In this document: one piece after another, positions 12,101 to 23,121 of the stretch | Layout of the letters: each line of letters starts with the position of its first letter | Numbering within the stretch: the first letter of the stretch is position 1 | NCBI GenBank assembly: GCA_008973525.1 | Contig: WACJ01000465.1 | Coordinates: forward strand, 1 to 64,000 | Reading direction: 5' to 3' | DNA length: 64,000 bases | Source of the DNA: Stenopsyche tienmushanensis | Taxonomy: Eukaryota; Arthropoda; Insecta; Trichoptera; Stenopsychidae | Notes under the pieces: model-generated | Databases searched by the model: none | What the model was told of the DNA's origin: nothing | What the model saw: the letters and a program-made list of their open reading frames with translations, nothing else | Program-made: the position numbers and the translations under genes

Positions 12101-13984
12101 AAAAATTTCCCAAATAAAAGACATGAGCACCTTTGATCGAGGAAAACTTTTTCTACAAGGTGATTTTTTTGGGAAAATACTATGTGCATAATTTTCAACC
12201 CTAAGCCTTTAAATTTTAAATTATTTCGCATGCGAGCATTTTAAACTCATTCCAGGAATATATTACCTAAGTAAATATGCAAAATTGAAACATTTATATA
12301 AATACAAATAGGTTAAAAGTGTCTCTCATATTGATATCGCCACGGGCCAAAAGTATCCGCCAAATGCTCTTTTGAGCAAGAGACATGTGAGACGTAACTA
12401 GAAACCTTCTCATATCCCCTTTAACTCAATGCCCGACTGAACTAATGCGTTCTAAAAATACCGTTAAAAAGGTTTTCATGAATGATTTGTTTACCTTATT
12501 ATTTTGCATAAAAAATCGAAACCCAGTTCTTGTTTATTCGTGATTGAATTTATTTGCTAAAATTAAACAAAATTAACCCTTTGCACTCCGAACTATCATG
12601 GACGTTACATATGGTATGTAGCTGGTGCTACTCAGCGTCACTTTGTCGCAGAAATGTGCATTTAAGAACCCTCATATTATAAAGTGTAGTTTTGGAACCA
12701 AGTAAGGTATTATAATGGTATTGGACTTTTATGATATATTTTTCCACCATTTCAATGACTTTCGCAGAAAACAATACGCCAAAGCGTATTTATCCGCACC
12801 ATCCATATTTGCTGTGTATTCTAAAACCATTTTAGGCTTATCGACTGATACAAACGCTGTGTTTGGAAATTTATGATCAATTAGTTGCAATAATAATCAT
12901 CATATCTTTTCAAAATAAAACACTCATAGATTTCATTCTTAGGTATTTTCTATTGAGGAGAATATGCGAACAGCAGATGTGAAAATTAAAAAGAAAATGT
13001 CAGTGCATTATGTAGCGGTAGCATTGATTCACTTTCACATCATAAACTTCATTAAGCCACAAACAATCGACCCTGTCATTTTCCCCCCGGTTTGATTCGA
13101 TATTGCACTCGTGAAATTTTCAGAGCAATGTCGCAAAAACAAAACAATCGCAAATCGAAAAAAGAACTCAATCGTAAATTATGAAATAAGGGCCAGCAGT
13201 GCTTCAGACTGCAAGGGTTGCCGCTCGATTAAGCTCCGCGCCCATTAAAGTCTATAAATCATCAGCCAGTGGAGCAATGTCACAAGTATGTTATTAGTGT
13301 ACCTGTCAAACACAGGATTAAAGCATTTGATTAACGGAAAATGGAAAAAGCACCCGGTGACCATATTGTTTTTTTTTCCTGGGAGGGGGGATCTGAAAGA
13401 TAAACGCCCCCCAGTTTTTATCTCACAGTCATTCTGCGTATGCAAAGACCACTTCGCTAAGTACGGACATGGACGAAATATGACTATCAATTTCCGCGCA
13501 AGAAGTCTAATTTCCGGCGAAATTTTAAAGTGTGATATTTTTGAACTCCCCTCCGGGAGCCCCCCCTATTTACTCCCTATCCTCATTTTCGGAATATATT
13601 CAGAATGAAAATCAATATTATGGCGTCTTATCGCTTTGAATCGTCTTCAATACAAAAATGAGCAATGCGTATCGATAGGAGTCCATTGAGGGGTTCCAAA
13701 TTGAATCAGTTTCGCTACAAATAATAAATGGTATTTAAGAGACGATAATATATGCATAAAATTTGTTTTAATTATTGATTTATCTTTTATATATAAAACG
13801 AATTATTATAAAAAATATGTTCCTAAAAATATTTTAAGCAAATTTTTCGTTATATTGCAATCATATATCTTTAACTGTAGGTATACGAAATTAAAGTTGC
13901 TCGAAGTCAAGTTTTAGCTCGATAGTTCGACGGGTGTGGTTGAATTTTCGAAGCAAAAATTTTAAAATATCGAAGTTCGAGAAT
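9146..13984. other. Unassigned stretch, no gene seen
   Basis: Nearly 5 kb with no recognisable coding sequence or complete transposon. The block at 11456-11830 is GC-richer and open in several overlapping frames on both strands, none with a known domain. At 12597 a TTAACCCTTTGCACTCC sequence resembles a piggyBac-type end, but I found no partner. The block at 13075-13650 contains alternating GC-rich and ATTA/TTTATAA words and looks unique. Confidence 0.45.
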
Positions 13985-14423
13985 TATCGTGGGAATCCGA
14001 CTGGAGTCAAAAGCTGGTGCAAATGGCAGAAAATCATTGCTTTAAAAAATATCCAAAGCTTGAAGATCTGACTCCATTTCTTGGCCAAGAAATAAAACAA
14101 CATATCTTACCAATTTATAAAGATTTATCCAGGGATGAATTACTTCAAAGATGCCTGGGTGGCCATAACTAGGGAATCCAATCCCGAGCCAAAATTTCGA
14201 TCCCGGTATTTCATTAAACAATCCCGGGACCAGTCCCGGTATCCCGGGATTGGGATTATTAATATTTTAGGAAATTACCTTGATGAATTTGATCAAAAAT
14301 TACTAATAAGTCCATTTGTTCAATATAAAAAAATCACTTGAAGGCCAAAGAATTTTATTTATTTAAAAAAAGATAAAAATACAATTCAAAAATAGATAAA
14401 TAAAACACTAAAAAATTCGAATA

Positions 14424-14662
14424 TTATTTTGATAATATGCCCGAAGTAATATTAACATTAAACATTAGTGTTTCGTCATTTAGTCTGGATCTGATTTTGG
14501 AAGTCAGACAACTTGCTGCTGAAAATGCACACTCAGCTTCCACACTCGTTGGAGGTATCGTCATCAGATATTTAAATGTAGTTCGAATTGATGACCGCGT
14601 GAGCCCTCATTTTCATATAACACCATCAACGTGACTGATAAAATTCTTTTTTGCTGAGACAC
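14424..14662 (-). pseudogene. hAT transposase C-terminal remnant, frameshifted
   Basis: This is the same terminal exon as in copies B, D, E and F, with SVEAE and SKIRSRLND readable on the reverse strand. One base is lost near 14578, within the HQLELxFKY stretch, which breaks the frame in the middle. The natural stop after GILSK is kept at 14424-14426. Confidence 0.75.
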
Positions 14663-14903
14663 GGACTAAAAATCGCAAAATTCCCAATTTCCCGACAAAT
14701 TATTTATTTCCGTCGCTGCAGATGAATACGTATATCCTATAATACTTTGATGTGATTCGTAAATATATTACGGAGGAATACAAAAATTCTGAACCCCGTA
14801 TCTATTATATTTCATATCGATATTCCCATTATTCGTCGAGGTGTAGTAAATACATCACCGGTAGGGAAAGGTTACTATAACAATTTGAAAAACATATTAC
14901 TGC

Positions 14904-14946
14904 CTAATCTATGTATACATATATACCATATGTATACATAGATTAG
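14904..14946. repeat. Perfect inverted repeat (19-bp arms, 5-base spacer)
   Basis: The arms are 14904-14922 (CTAATCTATGTATACATAT) and 14928-14946, its exact reverse complement. In the other hAT copies only the right arm is present, after ACATACATGTACGCTATA. In copy C that left part has therefore been replaced by an inverted copy of the right arm. Confidence 0.95.
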
Positions 14947-15478
14947 ACAGTCACCAAGTTCGCCAATTAGTAATTACGCCACTGTTTCCAAGCGTCCAGA
15001 TTTCGTCGGGAATGTCTCGATTTAGTAGCCTTCATCGTGTTGGGAGGTGTACGATTTTTGTTAGATAAAAATTTCAATCCCGGGATTTTCGGGATTACGT
15101 TTTCTAATCCCGGGATTCTTAAGTACCTAAAACTGTCCGGGATCCCGGGATTGGATTCCCTAGCCATAACCAAAATGCTAATGAATATTTTAACTCGACG
15201 GTTTGGCGACTGGCTCCAGAGCACCTGCATTCTGTTGTAAAAATCATTGAAATATTAGCATACATTGCTGCTGGGATATTTAATAACGACTACAGCTTCA
15301 TTTTGAAGATGATGAATACATTAAATATACCGATGAAGCACGGGTAGCGAGGTAAATCCGTAAGAGTATTTCTGAGACAGAAGCAGCTCGTATAGCCCGA
15401 AAACAACAGTTAATCGAAGATAATCAACTTTTTGAGAAAGCTGAAGATATATTATACACACCTGGAATCATTGGTTGA

Positions 15479-17361
15479 TCGGTAAGTCACTAAAATTGAT
15501 AGTTTTATCGCATTGAAACTATAAACGAGATTATCTTGAAACTCCATTTTCAAAATGTTCAAATTTATAAAATTGAAGATTCAGGGTTACAGTCCTTCTT
15601 TATAGCAACAAATAAGCTTCGGGGAAGGATCTAAAGTCTGATGTCTTTAGAAATGAAGAATGAGTTGGTCGGTTTTGATCGTAAATAAGAACGATCATCA
15701 TTGACAGCTGAGTCTTTTTTGTCTCAATAAATATTCTAAGCAGACCGATAATGTATGACTCGCGTGAGTGTTCTACTCATTAAATTACTATTGAACGGGA
15801 ATGCAGCCCGAAGGAACAGATTTGTGGTTGTTGTATTGTGGGTTTAAGATAAAATATCAATGGCTAATGGTTATTTTATATATAAATATATAAATCAAAT
15901 GCCATGAGAATTAATGTCCGTAAATTGCACATACCTTTCGTTCCCTTGTCGTGAACACTCTCTGATGTTTTACTTGCAGATGGCAGTTTCTCTTAAAAAT
16001 GTATCCATCCTGCAACAAGATCATCAATTCTTACTTGATTGTTATATTTAATACGAATAATTTGATATTTTTTAGATTTACTTTTTCTTTTAAAAATATA
16101 TTTTTCAATTGGGTTTTTCTAATTTAATCAGATTTCGCCGTTAATAAATGACTAAATCATCCTTATTCATTGTTATAGTCGTGATTGCTTTCGTTTTTAT
16201 AAATCCGCATTGTCTTCCCTCTTGGTGCTAGTCGTTCAGAGTTCATTATTCGTTTGCGCCGTAAGTGATTGCAAAATATGCGCCTGAAACGCAGACCATT
16301 AACCATTTTCCGGGAGAATTAATTCAATTATTTTGACCACAAATTCGGCGGTGTGTATAGAAGAGGACAGCCGCAGAGGAGGACTAATTGGTTGAGTAAT
16401 TGTCGTGTCAAGCCAAGATGCTAAAACTGGACCATGACCCATGAACACTCCCGGTCCTCAGTAATTGAACCTGCCGACGGTCTTTTGTGGCCTTTCCCGA
16501 TACCTAATTCGATTTCTACATTGTCGTTGAATTTCTGTTTATTCACTTACTTTCACTATAGTTATATTTTTGGTTTATAGAGTTTAAATTGCAAATTGTA
16601 GCAATCATAAAAAACATTGAGCGAATTTGTGCTACTCCAAGGTTCTCTATAAAGATATGTTTTCTAAAAATGTCATCATACAATCTGTTGTCACTCATGC
16701 AGCAATAACGCAAACTTCCAATACTGGCTTCACTCCATGAAGGCTTTATTTGTTTGACATGTCCCGTTTACCCAGTCTGCTCTTTGACTTTATTTCAGCA
16801 ACAGTAATACGACAAAGTAATATTGACTTGTAAAGCATAAAAGACAATCTGTTGCCAGATGTTTTCATTTTTTTATGTTTTATATTTTCCGTTTTCGAAT
16901 ACACAGCTTTGCTTGAAAATTGCTTTAAGCAATAATAAATACTCAGTTTAACATGATAGATTTGCTCTAAAAGTAAACGTGTAAATTAAAACCCTGCAAG
17001 TTGAGGTCAAAAAATATTAGATTGTATAACACCAAGTTGCCGAATTTTAGTAAGGGAGAAAACCACTACAATCGAGAATAGTTATATGCAATATTTAATA
17101 AGTTCAGCTATCGATAAGCTTTTGGATAAAGGCTTCCTAGCCAGAAAATAATTCGATTGTGGCTTGATACATTTAGTTTTGGTAATATGAATCACAATAA
17201 TGAACTTTGGAAGAAGATAATCCACATACAGAGCTCTTGCTTGTGAAATGCTTGTTAATCTTTTGAGTAGTGAGCTAGTTTAAAATCATCATAAACATAG
17301 ATGCTATATTTCTATGTATGCCACTTATCATCCGTACAAATCCACTTTTCTGCCAGGAACA
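15479..17361. other. Unassigned stretch, no gene seen
   Basis: AT-rich sequence without a long frame. The block at 16190-16510 is more balanced in composition and looks unique. No repeat matching other parts of the window was noticed. Confidence 0.45.
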
Positions 17362-17540
17362 TCGCATCGTGTATGAAGCTTGTACATAAATAAGTAAACA
17401 CACTTGAAATCGATTCATTATATCATTCACAGTCAATACATTTGGGTTAACGATCTATACAATCGTGCGATGTACGCAGAATTTCTGTTTCTCTTCGAAC
17501 TCAACGTACAAGAGTGCTCTTTCTGAATTTCGCGGTGTAT
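17362..17540 (-). repeat. TTAA-1 family, old diverged fragment
   Basis: This shares with 533-800 the start ATGAAGCTTGTACATA and, further on, GTTAACGATCTATA, an ATCGT.CGATGTACGC block and AGAGTGCTCTTTCTGAAT. It is reverse-oriented relative to the young copies and has no terminal repeats. Confidence 0.6.
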
Positions 17541-18350
17541 GCATAGTCTTTGCGCGTGTCCCGCTGTTAACGTGTTAACGTATTGCATCTCACGCACCAG
17601 CATTCACATTTTCCTTATGACCATGTATATTTTCGCAATCACACATCAATAAATTTAGTCACAAATCATTATATTTGCGTAAAATTAAAACTGTTTTGAA
17701 AAGCTTTTAAAATTGCAGCATGTTGTTGATTTTGTCAATTGAATAGTATGACAGAAGAATGTGGGCGTTTGTTGAGTGTTTTGATAGATGAAAGATGAAT
17801 CAAGGATAAACAAAGGTGGACATTAACATTTTCCAAGCATCTTCGAGTGGACAATAGATCTATGTTGGGCCACTGCAAAATGGAATATAAAAATGTTTCG
17901 TAATAGACCTAATATTATTGAATATTGATGGCCGAATCGTGATTGACGGCGAGTATTTGATCAAACAGTCCGCGACCGGACGTCGAACTTGTTATGCAGG
18001 ATGTTGTTCCACAAAACTCAACTTGAATTTTAAATATGTCACTTCGCAGAGACATATTTGGCAATAATCATTAACCATTAAATCTCGGGACCGATGCCAT
18101 GGAACGGAAGGGCATGGCTTAGGAAGGCCTTGGAAGACCGTTAGACCTTAGATGTGTTATGGGGGCAATAAATTCATTCTAGTTTTGATCCTGAAACCTA
18201 ATGATAAACATCTATTTTAAATTATTCAAATTCAATCAATATAGATCGCTCTTATGGTTAAAAAAAAAAGTATCTTGGTATGGTGTAAATCAAAATTGCC
18301 TTGATATGAACCCGCATCTCGCGAATACTGTGGTGTCAGATGATGTTTGG
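17541..18350. other. Unassigned stretch, no gene seen
   Basis: No coding frame or repeat was recognised. GC-richer words cluster around 17940-18170. Confidence 0.4.
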
Positions 18351-18840
18351 GTCGTAACGCTTCTTCTCAAAAATCGATGAAGTTGTTAATGCCATAATCG
18401 CTTTACAACGATTATTTTCTGTCAGCTCCTATCAGCGTAAGACAGTCTTCAATTCGAGGTAGAGTCAATTGTAAATTAGCACTGTTGATAGCATACAAGA
18501 CCACGTCATTTCTTTACATAAACAATACACAAATCGATTAATTTGAAGAAATGATAATCGGACAAAGATTAATTCAACAAGCAGCGACGAAAAGCAAGCA
18601 ATTAAATAAATAAACCCTGTCGATAGCACACAATATTCGCTAATTTATTTGCGTAAACAAATAACAAACTTGAAATTGAAATCATTATTAGTCGATAAAT
18701 TTGGGCTAACGATCTATACAATCGTGCGGTGTATGCGGGGAAGCTCTCCGTCTTTGTCTCCCGAACTGCGCTACGTTCTCTCTCTGTCTCTGTCTGTCCC
18801 CGAGCTCAATGTACAAGAGTGCTCTTTCTGAATAGTGGAG
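18351..18840 (-). repeat. TTAA-1 family, old near-complete copy
   Basis: This aligns over nearly the whole length of the young elements in reverse orientation, from the AATCGATGAAG block (about 18372) through GTCAGCTCCTATCAGCGTAA and the TCTC/TGTC-rich segment to TTTCTGAATAGTG (about 18838). The terminal CCTTTTCGT and its TTAA are degraded at one end, and the other end is lost beyond 18840. It is older than the five copies with intact TTAA. Confidence 0.8.
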
Positions 18841-18848
18841 GGGGGTCT

Positions 18849-18871
18849 ACTATCCCAGGCCCTGGGATAGT
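18849..18871. repeat. Perfect 23-bp palindrome
   Basis: Arms ACTATCCCAGG and CCTGGGATAGT surround a single C. It begins just outside the broken end of the old TTAA-1 copy. Its function is unknown; it could be a scar of excision or a chance palindrome. Confidence 0.9.
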
Positions 18872-21372
18872 ACTCCTTTGGACTTTTCCTATTTTATAAA
18901 AAACGGTTCGGTAGGTGTTCCTCATCCAGGACATCCTTGCGTGGATCGCAACTCAAGGGGATCAATTACCTTTCAGGGTTCTCGATTATTTCCATTACGC
19001 ATTATAATTCACAATTAATTATTTATATACCAGTTTATGCGATTTATCTAAGAGATGTATGATATAATTTGCTCCCTAATTCAGAAACGATTTTTTTTTG
19101 TCAATAAAAAAGATTATGTATCACCTTCTTAGCCTAAACCGAGATATCATTGCTCCGCAATTATTTTTACATTCATATGGTGTTTAGCCAATATATTTTA
19201 TTCCGGACATGGTATTTGCAATAATAAAAGACATGTTACGATGACACATGTGGAACTTGATAATCAATATTATAACCACGCAATCATCATTTTTTATAAT
19301 GCAAAAAAAATATTTAATCGAGTCTCAATCGATTGTTGTTCGCAACCTCGACTATTGGTCGTTTCAATTGTAGGAATTAAATTCAATAGAAAATGTATTG
19401 CATACAAGCAGTACAAAATTAAGCTCGTCGATTATTTGGAGCGGCGGGTAGACTGTAAAAACAAAAGCAGCTATTCAGGTCATGATGTGACAGTCAAATG
19501 TAACTCTGCTCTTATATATTTACTATCAGGTCATTTCCACTTTAAAATTCTCCCATTGGATAACGTCAATATATTATACATTTTAAAGTGCAAAGCGCTT
19601 GAACAAGGCTCTAATTAAAATGGAAGCATATTACATAGAGTTATGTTAATATAGCGTAGCAAACCAAACGCCATCAGTTCAATGGCGATTATTTTATGAA
19701 ATAAACTCAAGTATGTAAAATATCAGCATTTCGTGATTACATGGCACAGTGGGAGGGCTGTGAAAATGTTCTCTTTTTAATTTGTAAACTGTCACTTTCG
19801 CAGTTGAAAATCGAGTAGAATTTAATTGAAACTTTTGATGTTTGCGCCATGTAGTTGTCATATTGCATTTTTGTAATTTCCAGGCACATGTTGGCCAACC
19901 AGAACAATCGCCATCTAATATAAGCCTCTACGTAAATAAAAGGGTCGGAACCCTCGCCTACATCGGTGGGTGGATATGGAGGCATTGCGCCCCCATCGCG
20001 TAGGGGTATAAACCGGCGCCCTATCGACGCGCGCCTACAAAATGATTTATTGCATATTCAAGGTACGAAAAAACTCCTTCAAAAGCCATCCACAAATGTG
20101 CATGAATCCCTTACGTGAAAATCCAATATTGTATATACACAAATACGTGCGCTAATTTTCGCATCGAATTTCCCCGTCTCTAGCGCTATTTCTGTCCATA
20201 ATTATCAACAAACTCGATCAAACACCACAAGAATGGACTATAAACAACGTTTTGAGCAAATCTATAAAATTTAACAAAGGATCATCGCTCATCTTTATGT
20301 ATGAGATGTATCATTGTAGTCTTAAATACATCTGATTATTAAAAATGATTTATTGTCATTTAAAGGTCGAAAAACGATGATGCTTTGAAAGTTATGATGT
20401 ATGCAAACAATGCGTCGTTTATACATGTTTCTTGCTTTTCTTCATGCTATGCAATGCGAGAATAGCGCATTGACTCATGCATAAATGAATTAGACCGCGA
20501 TGCAATTTTCAAGACTGTGCCTAATTGCAAAAAACGGTAGTTAAGATAAATGACATTAGTGTTTTGATTATTGAGCATAGATATTGTACATGAACTTGGC
20601 AATATGTTTATTTGTAAGGAATTTAGCTCATGTTGAAAATTAATTTCAGAAAGATGACATGCAATTAAATCAATCAGGTTGATAATAATTCACGATCATT
20701 GTTAGAGACTTTTTGCCATTATAATGTATACAATTAAGAAATAATTTCCATTGTTTGCTTGAACGTTTTCTTCGGCTTTATTATTATTTATATATTATCA
20801 AATCTATTCATATAAGAAGAGAGGATGACATATTTTTTTCATATTCATTGAACAGCATTCTATAAAAGTCCTCCTCTGGCATACAATTCCGACAGTATGT
20901 ACGTCGATCGTTACTTGGAAAGTCAGCTTGTTTACCTGAACCTTTCATGAAAAGCCTGAAATATATTTGAGATTTTCAGCGAAAAGATATATTGGGTCGG
21001 CGATGTCGATGGATTATCTAAGCAATTTGTATGGTATACAAAGAGATAACTTTATATGACATTCCACATCATAGTTTAGCGCACCAACTAAATTATACAT
21101 ATCAAGAAAATCTATGCATGGACAAACACGTATAGACCAATTCTCGGTATATTGGATTAATATTTTGCGCTCTTACTATAAATGTTGGAGCAAAAATTAA
21201 ATTTGATTTGCATAACGCAAACATCTCAAAATATTGCACCGCTTTTAAAAATGCAATTATTTAGTTTTGTATCCGAATCAACTGTCCCAGTATATAAACA
21301 AACCGGGTCCAACAATATCTACCGGCATAGTCCACCGAAGACCGAACGCTTGGTAAGTACATAAAATATCGA
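18872..21372. other. Unassigned stretch, no gene seen
   Basis: The frames at 19241-19618 (125 codons, +) and 19737-19985 (-) match no family I recognise and have no supporting features. A GC-rich block at 19985-20040 (GCGCCC/GCGCGC words) stands out. The rest is AT-rich and looks unique. Confidence 0.4.
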
Positions 21373-21470
21373 CAGGGCCGTAACAAGAGGTTGGTAAAGC
21401 AGGCGCCCACCACGGGCGCAACTGGGCTTGAGGCGCAAAACCCAGAATACCGACCCGGTCTATAGTTGTA
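21373..21470 (+). mobile_element. Possible end of a CAGGGCCG-type hAT element
   Basis: The sequence starts CAGGGCCG and continues into words rich in GGCGC (GGCGCCCACCACGGGCGC, then GAGGCGCAAAA). This style is common at the ends of some hAT families in arthropods. No opposite end (CGGCCCTG) or 8-bp duplication was found nearby, so it is at best a solo end. Confidence 0.3.
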
Positions 21471-21974
21471 CATGGTTTTTATTTTACTTGACCATTCTAC
21501 TTTACATTCTATCAACATTGATTGAATCTGTCCGTTTTTATAATATATACTAAGTTGTATAATCCCTCTTCTTTGATATCGTTTAAGGGTTGGGCTGATC
21601 CAGCCGGCATAAGCCCGCAATGAAATAACAACAATATATTTGATTGAACAACCCACCCGATCAGTCTTCTTCGGGTAACTTCGTTTTATAATGAGAGTTT
21701 GTAATCGTTCTGTAGACATGTTCAGGTATTGCGTCCGATCGTGAGGCATGCATTCATCAGTTCAGCGATCCGAAAAGCGGACCAATTGGACACACAGATT
21801 TTGTGGCCACTCCGTCCTCTTTCAGAGCTTTTGCGGCTTTTTCTATGATCTGCAAACGGAAGCTACCTCAGTGACTCGCGTTAAATCAAATAGTGACTCG
21901 AAGTTGGCAATAAGCGTGTCCTTGCGGACATGGATACATTCAGGTTTTAAGAATAGTGAGAACACTAAATAGCT
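21471..21974. other. Unassigned stretch next to a mariner fragment
   Basis: A 162-codon reverse frame (21261-21749) crosses this stretch but shows no domain and overlaps the possible hAT end, so I do not call it a gene. The catalytic half of the neighbouring mariner is expected here but is not recognisable. Confidence 0.4.
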
Positions 21975-22340
21975 CGGATCATTGGAGGGTTCCTTTGTCT
22001 CAGATGTGAAGTAATGGACCCATTTTTCATCCATGGTTATGAATTGATGTAAAAACTACATTAGACATACATTAGATTGAAACATCATCAGGACGCTGTT
22101 TTTGTTCTATTGTGAGCAAACGCGGCACTCATCTTGCGCACAGCTTTCTCAAGTTCAAAACTTCAGTCAATATGCAATGTACGACGAATTTTGAACAGCC
22201 TAACATATCTGCTAGCTCGCGCATTTTCAGTCGATGGTCATTCAATGCCATTTTGTGGATTTTCTTTGCTCTTCTGTGGTGGTTATATCATTTAGTTGAC
22301 CACTGGTTTGGTTTCCGATGGCAGTGGCATAAGTTAAATA
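21975..22340 (-). pseudogene. mariner transposase fragment (helix-turn-helix to first Asp)
   Basis: On the reverse strand the frame reads KIHKMALNDHRLKMRELADM, then a CSKFVVHCILTE helix, LRKLCAR-stop-VPRLLTIEQKQR and, in another frame, MDEKWVHYFTSETKE. This is the second DNA-binding motif, the linker WVPRLL and the first catalytic block (MDE.W) of a cecropia-type mariner. The Trp of WVPRLL is a TGA stop (22129-22131), and about 25 codons between QKQR and MDEKW are out of frame. The region encoding the second and third catalytic acids is missing. No terminal repeats were found. Confidence 0.8.
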
Positions 22341-22749
22341 CTTGCCACGGACGCTTTATACCCTCGTTACGGCTCTGCATATCAACGCCAACATGATGCA
22401 TCCGTTAAATGTCTTAAAAAAAATACTTACACAAATAATGCTTGTAATAATTATATACTTTTCAGGGGTGTCACAACAGCTCACAAAAGTTTCATAGCAA
22501 TATAAGAATTTATAGACACGTAGATTATGATTGGTGCTTTTTTATGAAAATGTGTATGTCCATAAGGATTTCAATAAATTTATCTCTTTGGTACAATGCT
22601 TGAAAACGAAAAAAATACCCATTTCATGGAAAAAATTATGCTTATCAAATATGATTTGATTTCGTATAGGGATGTGTATCGTCATAAAGAAAGATCAATA
22701 TTTTAGTATACAAATCATTCAACGATGCGGACATTAGTAACAAATGTCG
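22341..22749. other. Unassigned stretch, no gene seen
   Basis: AT-rich filler between the mariner fragment and the dispersed repeat; nothing recognised. Confidence 0.4.
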
Positions 22750-23121
22750 AAACCTTAATAATTGTACATGCGGACCTTAAATTAAATCCTATAAAGCTAC
22801 ATTTTTTTCTACAAGGACTTTACATTAATTATTGTTAAATAAATGTCGTTTACTTTCGATACAAGGTGGCTAGGGCTTCAGTAGACGTGGCTAAAGTTGT
22901 AGCGCGGAAACTTGATTGAAGTATTGCAATTTTCAAAGCATTGCAATATTTGGTACATATAATATAGCTATTACATAGTTTCAGTCTTGTATGTATATAT
23001 TTATTTACAGGTCTCAAAAATGTCGACAACAACATTTTGAATACAGTTTTGTTTGCTTACAATATTATAAAATGAGAAAGAATCAGCTTTGTAGGTATAA
23101 TTATATAAATAATGTCACTGC
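22750..23121 (+). repeat. Unclassified dispersed repeat, copy 1
   Basis: This aligns in the same orientation with 25976-26393 over its whole length. Shared blocks include TAATAATTGTACAT, TTTACATTAATTATTGTTAA, GATTGAAGTATTGCAATTTT, CAGTTTCAGTCTTGTA, TTTACAGGTCT and the end TGTCACTGC. Copies differ by many substitutions and small insertions, so the family is not recent here. It has no obvious inverted ends, poly-A tail or coding capacity. Confidence 0.75.

Larger units (their letters stand above)
14170..15162 (-). mobile_element. hAT-like non-autonomous element, copy C (complete, 993 bp)
   Basis: The element starts TAGGGAATCC and ends GGATTCCCTA, flanked by a perfect 8-bp duplication gccataac (14162-14169 and 15163-15170). 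Both ends carry several ATCCCGGGA-type palindromes. The interior holds a reverse-strand hAT C-terminal remnant and otherwise no coding sequence. It sits inside a MULE relic whose reading continues across the insertion, so it is younger than that element. It also contains a 19-bp-arm hairpin not present in the sister copies (14904-14946). Confidence 0.93.
13985..15478 (+). pseudogene. Mutator-like (MULE) transposase relic, split by a hAT insertion
   Basis: Before the hAT copy the sequence reads SWCKWQK, then after a frameshift LPIYKDLSRDELLQRCLGGHN. After the hAT copy it resumes with HNQNANEYFNSTVW, then LAPEHLHS and IIEILAYIAAGIFN, and ends, after another shift and an in-frame stop, with AARIARKQQ, EDNQLFEKAEDILYTPG and a stop at 15476-15478. 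This order is what I recall for the C-terminal part of a MULE-type transposase common in arthropod genomes as multi-copy uncharacterised proteins. The relic at 42301-42880 carries the same block, with the QNANES motif. The hAT target duplication gccataac falls on the GGHN codons. At least two frameshifts and one stop make it non-functional. The family assignment rests on remembered motifs. Confidence 0.65.

Noticed and set aside
12597..12615. TTAACCCTTTGCACTCC as a piggyBac-type end
   Set aside because: No matching inverted end followed by TTAA was found in the next 700 bases; a single word is not enough.
19241..19618. A 125-codon forward open frame
   Set aside because: Composition follows the AT-rich background, and no motif was recognised.
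21261..21749. A 162-codon reverse-strand open frame
   Set aside because: No domain or motif, low-complexity gaps in between, and it overlaps a possible hAT end. The length is possible by chance in this much sequence.
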